Assembly (NCBI GenBank): GCA_023957775.1
Contig: JAMLGR010000004.1
Coordinates: 124,001-188,000, forward strand
Origin: Fimbriimonadaceae bacterium
GTDB taxonomy: Bacteria > Armatimonadota > Fimbriimonadia > Fimbriimonadales > Fimbriimonadaceae
DNA: 64,000 nucleotides
Direction of reading: 5' to 3'
Positions 58,224 through 64,000 of this stretch are shown one piece after another; position 1 is the first letter of the stretch; every line of letters begins with the position of its first letter. The position numbers and the translations under genes are program-made. Below the pieces are notes generated by a model. The model was given only the letters and a program-made list of their open reading frames with translations, was not told the origin of the DNA and made no database searches.

Positions 58224-59914
58224 GCGCTACGGCAGCTCGACCAGAAGAACTCGACGACGCGACACGTCCGAACTACCTGAACGTGTCCCACACGATCAAG
58301 TCGTGGCTCCTCACGCAGGACCACAAGCGGATCGCGGTGCTCTACCTCGTGTCGATCTCGTTCTTCTTCCTGCTGGGAGGATTGGCGGCGTCGATGATCC
58401 GTCTCGAGCTGACCTCGCCCCGCGGCGTGATGCTCGAGTCCGAGACGTACAACAAGATGTTCTCGGCGCACGGGATCATCATGGTGTTCCTGTTCCTCGT
58501 GCCCTCGATCCCGGCCACCTTCGGCAACTTCGCGCTGCCGATGATGATCGGCGCCAAAGACTTGGCGTTCCCGAGGCTGAACCTGCTGAGCTGGTACCTC
58601 TACATGATCGGCGGCGGCCTGATCCTCGCCGCGCTGCTGATGGGCGGCGTGGACACGGGGTGGACGTTCTACACGCCCTACTCGAGCATGTACAGCTCGG
58701 GACATGTCGTGCTGGCCATTGTCGGGGTCTTCATCGCAGGCTTTTCATCGATCTTCACAGGTCTCAACTTCATCGCGACGGTGCACAAAATGCGTGCGCC
58801 TGGAATGACGTGGTTCAGGATGCCGCTGTTCGTGTGGGCGATGTACGCGACGTCCGTGATCATCGTTCTCGGCACCCCGGTCGTCGCGATCACTCTGGCG
58901 CTGGTCGCGGTCGAGGCCACGATGGGCGTGGGCATCTTCAGCCCCGCGCTGGGTGGCGATCCCGTGCTGTTCCAGCACATGTTCTGGTTCTACTCGCACC
59001 CGGCGGTTTACATCATGATCCTGCCGTCGATGGGCGTGATGAGCGAGCTGATCGCCTGCTTCTCCCGCAAGCGGATCTTCGGCTACCACTTCGTGGCGTT
59101 CTCGAGCCTCGCGATCGCGGGTCTCGGGTTCATCGTGTGGGGCCACCATATGTTCACCTCGGGCCAGTCGACGTTCCAGAGCCTGGTGTTCTCCCTGATT
59201 TCGTTCGTGGTGGCGGTTCCTTCCGCGGTGAAGACCTTCAACTGGATGGCGACGATCTACAAGGGCAACGTGGATCTGCGTTCCCCGATGATCTTTGCGC
59301 TCGGCTTCCTGGGTCTGTTCGTGGTGGGCGGTCTTACGGGCCTTTACCTCGCGTCATTGGCGACGGACGTGCACCTGCAGGCCACGTACTTCGTGGTCGC
59401 GCACTTCCACTACATCATGGTGGGCGGCGCGATGATGGGCTTCCTCGGCGCGCTGCACTACTGGTGGCCGAAGATGACCGGGAAGATGTACTCCGACAAC
59501 TGGGCGAAGATCGGCGCTGCGCTGGTGTTCGTCGGGTTCAACCTCACGTTCTTCCCGCAGTTCATCCTGGGCTATCTGGGGATGCCCCGGCGGTACCACT
59601 ACTACGACTTCGCCCCGCAGTGGCAGGCGTACAACATCATGTCCTCGGCCGGGGCGTCCGTCCTGGCGTTGGGGTACATTTTGCCGGCGTTCTACCTGTT
59701 GCACTCCCTGAAGTACGGCAAGCCGGCGGGCCGCAACCCGTGGGGCGCCGTGGGGCTGGAGTGGCAGACGGAGTCGCCCCCGGACACCCACAACTTCCAC
59801 GAGATTCCCATCGTCACGCACGAGGCGTACGATTACGCCGCGGTGGACGAGATCGAGCATGCGCAGGCCCAGGAAGTCATGAAGAAGGAAGCACACATGG
59901 GGAGTGACGAGTAG
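58220..59914 (+). CDS. ctaD: Cytochrome c oxidase subunit I, A2-type
   Basis: 564 residues, 12 transmembrane helices. Heme and CuB ligands are present: [35 protein letters not shown] and [11 protein letters not shown]. The K-channel Lys is in [13 protein letters not shown] and the D-channel Asp in [11 protein letters not shown]. The helix VI motif is YSHPAVY in place of GHPEVY, so the D-channel Glu is missing and replaced by Tyr-Ser, the mark of subfamily A2 heme-copper oxidases such as Thermus and Rhodothermus caa3. It reduces O2 and pumps protons. Confidence 0.97.
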   Translation: MSATAARPEELDDATRPNYLNVSHTIKSWLLTQDHKRIAVLYLVSISFFFLLGGLAASMIRLELTSPRGVMLESETYNKMFSAHGIIMVFLFLVPSIPATFGNFALPMMIGAKDLAFPRLNLLSWYLYMIGGGLILAALLMGGVDTGWTFYTPYSSMYSSGHVVLAIVGVFIAGFSSIFTGLNFIATVHKMRAPGMTWFRMPLFVWAMYATSVIIVLGTPVVAITLALVAVEATMGVGIFSPALGGDPVLFQHMFWFYSHPAVYIMILPSMGVMSELIACFSRKRIFGYHFVAFSSLAIAGLGFIVWGHHMFTSGQSTFQSLVFSLISFVVAVPSAVKTFNWMATIYKGNVDLRSPMIFALGFLGLFVVGGLTGLYLASLATDVHLQATYFVVAHFHYIMVGGAMMGFLGALHYWWPKMTGKMYSDNWAKIGAALVFVGFNLTFFPQFILGYLGMPRRYHYYDFAPQWQAYNIMSSAGASVLALGYILPAFYLLHSLKYGKPAGRNPWGAVGLEWQTESPPDTHNFHEIPIVTHEAYDYAAVDEIEHAQAQEVMKKEAHMGSDE

Positions 59915-60591
59915 TGTCAACCGCCACACACACGCGGCCCGATCCGGCGGAAGTCGATCTTCACGTCCAGTTCGAGGACATCGAGCAGCAGAACGAGACC
60001 TATCTCGTCGGCATGTGGACGTTCCTCGTCACCGAGGTCATGTTCTTCGGCGGCCTCTTCCTGGTGTACATCCTCCAACGGTGGATGCACGCGCCGCAAT
60101 GGTACGTGATCCACGAGCAGTTGGATTGGCGGCTGGGCGGTCTGAACACGATGATCCTGCTGTTCAGCAGTTTCACCATGGCGTGCGCCGTCCATTTCTC
60201 GCAACTGCGCAAGTTCGACAAGCAGCTGCAGATGCTTGGCATCACGATCCTGTGCGCGTTTGGGTTCCTCGTGGTGAAGTTCTTCGAGTGGAGCGCCAAG
60301 ATCGAGCACCATCTGGTGCCGGGCGCGCACTTCGAGTGGGCGCATGCCGGCGCCTCGAAGGGCGTCGCCGAGATGTTCTTCGTGCTCTACTTCTCGATGA
60401 CGGGCCTCCACGCCATCCACGTCATCATCGGCATCATCGTGATTGGAGTGCTCGCGACGCTCGTGGCCAAGCGCCACACCTCGGTGAACCGCGACTATCT
60501 GCCGACCGAGATGATCGGCCTGTACTGGCACTTCGTCGACCTGGTCTGGATCTTCCTGTACCCGCTGTTCTATCTCATCCCCAAGTCATGA
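59914..60591 (+). CDS. ctaE: Cytochrome c oxidase subunit III
   Basis: 225 residues with five transmembrane helices, the short form lacking the first two helices of mitochondrial subunit III. Conserved pieces are YLVGMWTFLVTEVMFFGGLF, FEWSAKIEHHLVPG, FFVLYFSMTGLHAIHVIIG and the C-terminal EMIGLYWHFVDLVWIFLYPL. The GTG start shares one base with the ctaD stop. It stabilises the proton-uptake side of subunit I. Confidence 0.95.
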   Translation: MSTATHTRPDPAEVDLHVQFEDIEQQNETYLVGMWTFLVTEVMFFGGLFLVYILQRWMHAPQWYVIHEQLDWRLGGLNTMILLFSSFTMACAVHFSQLRKFDKQLQMLGITILCAFGFLVVKFFEWSAKIEHHLVPGAHFEWAHAGASKGVAEMFFVLYFSMTGLHAIHVIIGIIVIGVLATLVAKRHTSVNRDYLPTEMIGLYWHFVDLVWIFLYPLFYLIPKS

Positions 60592-61013
60592 AAGGCACCC
60601 ACGTTCTCCCGCTCGGCGTTTACGCGAAGAACTTCGCGGCACTGGTCGTGTTGATGGTCCTGACCATCGCCGCCGCGCAGTTCGACGTCGGCGATCACCT
60701 GTTCGCCGAGGGCAGCGCGGCCGCGACGTTTCTGAACAACGCGATCGCCATGGGCATCGCGGTGACCAAGGCCACGCTCGTGATCCTCTTCTTCATGGGC
60801 GTGAAGTACACCACCAAGCTTGTGCAGATGTGGGCGATCGCCGGCTTCGCGTGGGTGTTGCTTCTCATGATCACTTACGGCGACTATTCGACGCGCAAGC
60901 CCGTGGAGGGCTGGACGCCCTCGAACGAGATCATCCTCGGCGTCAAGAAGTTCCCCGGCCCCGTCAACAGCGATTTCAAGCCGATCGAAGGCGAAGCGGC
61001 GAAGGGACACTAG
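60588..61013 (+). CDS. ctaF: Cytochrome c oxidase subunit IV-type protein
   Basis: 141 residues. Three transmembrane helices follow the typical COX4_pro pattern: FAALVVLMVLTIAAAQFDVG, NAIAMGIAVTKATLVILFFMGVKY and MWAIAGFAWVLLLMITYGDY. The middle helix with KATLVILFFMGVKY is the family signature. The C-terminal tail of about 40 residues is hydrophilic. It is the last gene of the respiratory operon; a heptamer repeat tract follows eight bases after the stop. Confidence 0.9.
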   Translation: MKGTHVLPLGVYAKNFAALVVLMVLTIAAAQFDVGDHLFAEGSAAATFLNNAIAMGIAVTKATLVILFFMGVKYTTKLVQMWAIAGFAWVLLLMITYGDYSTRKPVEGWTPSNEIILGVKKFPGPVNSDFKPIEGEAAKGH

Positions 61014-61020
61014 GAAGGCC

Positions 61021-61055
61021 GGGAACCGGGAACCGGGACTCGGGAACCGGGCCCC
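61021..61055. repeat. Heptanucleotide tract after the oxidase operon
   Basis: Phased units GGGAACC, GGGAACC, GGGACTC and GGGAACC plus a partial GGGCCCC begin eight bases after the ctaF stop. The unit resembles the reverse complement of the CGATTCC tract at 20889 (GGAATCG). A weak CCCC-GGGG hairpin follows. Confidence 0.8.
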
Positions 61056-61119
61056 AACGGGGGTCGCAAAATCTCGCGATTGCACCCAACAATCTCGGCT
61101 AGAAGCGGCACTATGAAGT

Positions 61120-61638
61120 GTGGGGCAAAAGCCGAGCAACGACTCAAAGAGTAAGTGTGCCGAACGCCTCTGGGACGAGCATGGTGAGGCGGTGTACCGA
61201 TTTGCGCTCCGGCTCTCCGGCAATCGGTCGGTGGCCGAGGACCTCGCGAGCGAGACGATCCTCGCGGCGTTGCAGAGGCTGCATCGGAATGCGGACGAGC
61301 CACTTCACCGCGCCTATCTGTTCGGCATCGTCGTGAACAAGTGGCGGCGCGTTCGCAGAATCCGGACCGACGCAATCGACGATCTCGTCGCCTCAAACTC
61401 GCCCAATCTCGCTGCTCTCATCGACCTTGAACGAGCCTTTCGGCAGCTGCCGCCGAAGCTCCAAGAGGTGTTTGTCTTGGTGAAGGCCGAGGGCTTCACG
61501 TCCAAAGAAGCGGCCGAAGTGCTGAGGCTCCCTCAAGGCACGGTGCAGGCCAGAGTACACGAAGCGGTCCACCGTATGCGGCGCCTGCTCGGCGTCGAGA
61601 TCCCAGTTTCAACAACTCCTCGAGAGGCGAAAACATGA
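61120..61638 (+). CDS. ECF-type RNA polymerase sigma factor
   Basis: 172 residues with sigma region 2 (HGEAVYRFALRLSGNRSVAE, then DLASETILAALQRLHRN) and region 4 (FRQLPPKLQEVFVLVKAEGF, then SKEAAEVLRLPQGTVQARVH). The length and lack of region 3 fit the extracytoplasmic-function group. The GTG at 61120 is the only start before conserved sequence. Its stop overlaps the start of the membrane-anchored partner (ATGA), the standard sigma/anti-sigma layout. The signal and target genes are not evident. Confidence 0.92.
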   Translation: MGQKPSNDSKSKCAERLWDEHGEAVYRFALRLSGNRSVAEDLASETILAALQRLHRNADEPLHRAYLFGIVVNKWRRVRRIRTDAIDDLVASNSPNLAALIDLERAFRQLPPKLQEVFVLVKAEGFTSKEAAEVLRLPQGTVQARVHEAVHRMRRLLGVEIPVSTTPREAKT

Positions 61639-62822
61639 ACATGGAAGAACCGATTCACTTTTCGGGCTGGCGAGACCGGGCCGCCGAACTCGCGTTGAAG
61701 GACACCGTGCTGGACTTGATCCCCCGTCGGGACCGGTCCCGCCGCTTACGCGTTCTTGCTTTGGGCCTTGGCGGCTCCAGTCTGGCCCTCGGTGCGCTGT
61801 CCCTGTTCGTCTTCTTCGGTTCATCCAAGGTGACGCTGGCTCAGGTGATTGCGGCCGATCAAAAGGCCGACTCGCTGACCATCGTGCACAGACGGATCAT
61901 GAGTCCCGAGAAGGGCGGTGGTTTCACGGTCACGACGTGGGTTTTGGGCGACCAGACACGCACGGAGCTGCAGCGAGCCCTGGACCCTGAGCCGACCGGC
62001 GACTTCTACTGCACGCATGGAGAGGAGACGATCTGGTACCGCTCCGCGCTCAACCTGGTTGTCTACGACGCCAAATCAAAGATTCAACCGAGGGCGAATC
62101 GGGCTCCAAGGGTCGAGGAGATGCTCAAGGACTTCGCTGCCGCCAAGGTCGAAGAGGGCTACAACTGGAACGGGCGCACCGTGACGCGGTTCACGTACAA
62201 GGCCGATGTCGGCAACACCAACGTGGATGAAGAGTTGCTTGTGGACCCGGAGACCAAGTTGCCGATTCGGTTCACCTCGATGCGGGACCGCGGATCGTGG
62301 GGAGATGAGTGGACCTACAATTACGCCAAGTTCGACCCCGCTCGCCTGAAACCGAACGTCCCCGCGAGCGCGCAGGTCATCGATCATCGAAAGCTGCGTG
62401 AGCCAATGGCCAGGATTGCGAAAGACGCCAAGGGTGCAGTTGCGATGGTCGTCATCGCTCCATTTGAGGTTGCCGTGCTCATGGAGGCCGCTCGCGTCCA
62501 AAAGGCGCCCTTCGGGATCTTCGAAATTGCGTTGACCGCGAAGGACGGTTCGACCAAGATGTACAAAGGACAGTTCGCTGACCCGTTGGGATCGGGCTTG
62601 TTGCGGGTTGGGGGGAGAGACTTTGCCGTGATAAGATCGAGTCGGAACGACCCTCACTGGGAGGAGCACTGGTTTGGGAAGAATGTCGCGGGCCACGTCA
62701 GGTTCAACGGCGAGACCTACGCGTTCGCGGACGTGCCAACCGTGGCGGCGGGTGGGATCTTCATGCTCAACGAGCCCTTCTCCGCTGCCTACTGGGCTGC
62801 CCATCCCAACAAGAACAAGTAG
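61635..62822 (+). CDS. Membrane-anchored probable anti-sigma partner with LolA-like domain
   Basis: 395 residues. A short cytoplasmic N-terminus (about 40 residues, MNMEEPIHFSGWRDRAAELA) precedes one transmembrane helix (VLALGLGGSSLALGALSLFVFF). The periplasmic part resembles outer-membrane lipoprotein-sorting/MucB-like folds: ADSLTIVHRRIM, TWVLGDQTRTEL and LLVDPETKLPIRFTSMRDRG. The cytoplasmic end has no HxxxCxxC zinc motif, so if it is an anti-sigma factor it is not of the ZAS type. The four-base overlap with the sigma gene supports a regulatory pair. Direct sigma binding is inferred, not shown. Confidence 0.65.
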   Translation: MNMEEPIHFSGWRDRAAELALKDTVLDLIPRRDRSRRLRVLALGLGGSSLALGALSLFVFFGSSKVTLAQVIAADQKADSLTIVHRRIMSPEKGGGFTVTTWVLGDQTRTELQRALDPEPTGDFYCTHGEETIWYRSALNLVVYDAKSKIQPRANRAPRVEEMLKDFAAAKVEEGYNWNGRTVTRFTYKADVGNTNVDEELLVDPETKLPIRFTSMRDRGSWGDEWTYNYAKFDPARLKPNVPASAQVIDHRKLREPMARIAKDAKGAVAMVVIAPFEVAVLMEAARVQKAPFGIFEIALTAKDGSTKMYKGQFADPLGSGLLRVGGRDFAVIRSSRNDPHWEEHWFGKNVAGHVRFNGETYAFADVPTVAAGGIFMLNEPFSAAYWAAHPNKNK

Positions 62823-62839
62823 TACCTACTGCGGAGAGT

Positions 62840-62872
62840 CCCCCCCAGCGCCTCTGCGCCTCTGCGTGAGAC
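62840..62872. repeat. Short gcgcctctgcgcctctgcgtg repeat
   Basis: Two GCGCCTCTGC units and a GTGAGACATCTCC end lie six bases before the M20D gene's stop codon. It belongs to the same family as the arrays at 41452 and 44690 and is the only content of this 55-base gap. Confidence 0.65.
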
Positions 62873-62877
62873 ATCTC

Positions 62878-64000
62878 CTAACGCGCCAAAGCCAACTCAC
62901 ACATCGCCCGCATCCCAACCGGCAGCGCCTTGTCGTTGAAATCGAACTCTGGCGCGTGGAGGTTGGGGTACTGCTCCTGCGTTTCGCCGAGGAGGCCCAG
63001 CCAGTAGAAGCACGCCGGGCACTCGGCGCCGTAGAACGAGAAATCCTCGGCGCCCATCACCGGCTCCACTTCGTCCGGCGAGAGGGCGTCGCCGAACACG
63101 GGTCCTAGGGTCTCGCGCAGGCGCGCGACGGCAGACGCGTCGTTGCACGTCACGGGGTAGCCGTAGTTGAAGCTCAGCTCGGCCTTGGCGCCGAACGCGG
63201 CCGCCACCCCTGAGGCGATCTCGTCGATGCGGCGCATCGCGAGGTGGCGCGTGGCCTCGTTGAGCGTGCGCAGCGTGCCCACCAGCAAGGCCGTGTCGGG
63301 AATGATGTTGCTGGCCGTGCCCGCAACGATCTTGCCGATCGTGACCACCACCGAGTCGAGCGGCTTCACGTTGCGGCTCGCAATCGTCTGCAGGGCGGTG
63401 ACGATGTGGCTCGCGACGACCACGGGGTCGATGCCCATGTGGGGCATTGCGGCGTGTCCGCCCTTGCCGGTCACCAGAATCTCGAAACCGTCGGCCGAGG
63501 CCATCATCGCTCCGACTCGCGTCGCGATCTGGCCGACCTTCATGCCGGGATAGCCGTGCAGCCCGAAGATCATGTCCGCGCGATTCCCAAGCACCGTACC
63601 CGCGAGCGCGCCGTCGTCCACCATCTTCTTGCCCCCACCGCCCCCCTCCTCCGCGGGTTGGAACAACAGGAGCACGTGATTCGGACGCTCCTCGAGCTTA
63701 GAGAGCACCCGGGCCGCGCCGAGCAGGATCGACGTGTGTCCGTCATGGCCGCACGCGTGCATCCGCCCCTCGTGGGTCGAGCTGTACGGAAGACCCGTGT
63801 TCTCCACGATCGGGAGGGCGTCCATGTCCGCGCGGAGAGCAATCGTGCGGGCACTCGGCACGGTTGCGGGAATGAGCGCGAGGACGCCCGTGCCTCCGGC
63901 CAGACCGGGCACGTGCTTCACACCGAGCCGCGTGAGTTCCCGCTGCACCACGCCGCTGGTTCGGACCTCCTGGTACCCCAACTCCGGATGGGCGTGCAGG
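62878..64000 (-). CDS. M20D-family amidohydrolase/carboxypeptidase, N-terminus off the window
   Basis: 374 visible residues; the frame stays open to the window edge, where it reads LHAHPELGYQEVRTSG, the typical opening of the family, so only about 10-20 residues are missing. Zinc-site motifs: RADMDALPI, HACGHDGHTSILLGAA, PAEEGGGGGKKM, GKGGHAAMPH and the late PVMGAEDFSFYG. Members hydrolyse N-acyl amino acids, hippurate or indole-acetyl conjugates. The substrate here cannot be told. It is convergent with the sigma/anti-sigma pair. Confidence 0.93.
   Translation of the reverse strand, partial: LHAHPELGYQEVRTSGVVQRELTRLGVKHVPGLAGGTGVLALIPATVPSARTIALRADMDALPIVENTGLPYSSTHEGRMHACGHDGHTSILLGAARVLSKLEERPNHVLLLFQPAEEGGGGGKKMVDDGALAGTVLGNRADMIFGLHGYPGMKVGQIATRVGAMMASADGFEILVTGKGGHAAMPHMGIDPVVVASHIVTALQTIASRNVKPLDSVVVTIGKIVAGTASNIIPDTALLVGTLRTLNEATRHLAMRRIDEIASGVAAAFGAKAELSFNYGYPVTCNDASAVARLRETLGPVFGDALSPDEVEPVMGAEDFSFYGAECPACFYWLGLLGETQEQYPNLHAPEFDFNDKALPVGMRAMCELALAR

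Noticed and set aside
61113-61154. Short leader peptide MKCGAKAEQRLKE before the sigma factor
   Set aside because: An ATG at 61113 opens 13 codons overlapping the sigma start, but there is no ribosome-binding site or attenuator-like structure to support it.

Overview
The window is a 64 kb piece of a GC-rich bacterial chromosome. It is densely packed, with many stop/start overlaps (ATGA, GTGA, TTGA) and frequent GTG and TTG starts. The best guess for the host is Armatimonadota, class Fimbriimonadia or close. The main pointers are a type II pseudopilin whose helix runs into FPVFAQAK, an Alternative Complex III plus A2-type cytochrome oxidase locus, a fused CtaA-CtaB protein, Tat- and lipobox-bearing exported proteins, and abundant intergenic repeats. 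This placement is inferred from family knowledge, not from a marker-gene tree. No rRNA, tRNA, CRISPR array or prophage was recognised.

Layout. 1-2.2 kb: the first codons of a DedA-like gene, divergent from a DinG/XPD-type helicase. 2.3-15.5 kb: one long operon with an ABC-2 exporter (two permeases, one ATPase), a coiled-coil membrane protein, a MoxR ATPase, a DUF58 protein and three large membrane-anchored proteins, two of them with von Willebrand A domains. 15.6-20.8 kb: an EgtB-like enzyme and two exported amidohydrolase-fold proteins. 21-22.6 kb: an ArsR-type HTH fused to a B12-binding module, next to a FAS1 protein whose promoter carries two identical palindromes. 22.7-29.4 kb: a DUF5107-like protein, a pseudopilin operon (with a PepSY protein and a decayed HTH gene), DAHP synthase and a small iron-permease-family protein. 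29.4-39.6 kb: a subtilase, an MrfA-like helicase, TatC, an exported protein, PcrA/UvrD, a lipoprotein and an HD-domain protein.

39.6-46.1 kb is the most plastic part. It holds an IS110-family element inside a composite intergenic repeat module, rpsF-ssb, a 7 x 41 bp tandem palindromic repeat, a sulfatase, a second uninterrupted and inverted copy of the same repeat module, and an S41 peptidase.

46.3-61 kb is a complete aerobic respiratory locus. The CtaA-CtaB fusion makes heme A. ActA-F and a small seventh membrane protein form Alternative Complex III, which oxidises quinol and passes electrons to cytochrome c domains. SCO and CtaC-D-E-F form a copper-dependent caa3-like oxidase. TatC (33.6 kb) is the likely exporter of the Tat-signalled ActB. 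61.1-64 kb: an ECF sigma factor with a membrane-anchored partner, and a truncated M20D amidohydrolase.

Apart from the genes, the most distinctive feature is the intergenic DNA. Heptanucleotide tandem tracts with several different unit sequences, a 104-bp element with terminal inverted repeats, palindromic gtgccacgcccgc units, and arrays of cgcaaag / gcgttccttgcg units recur, often starting within a few bases of a stop codon.
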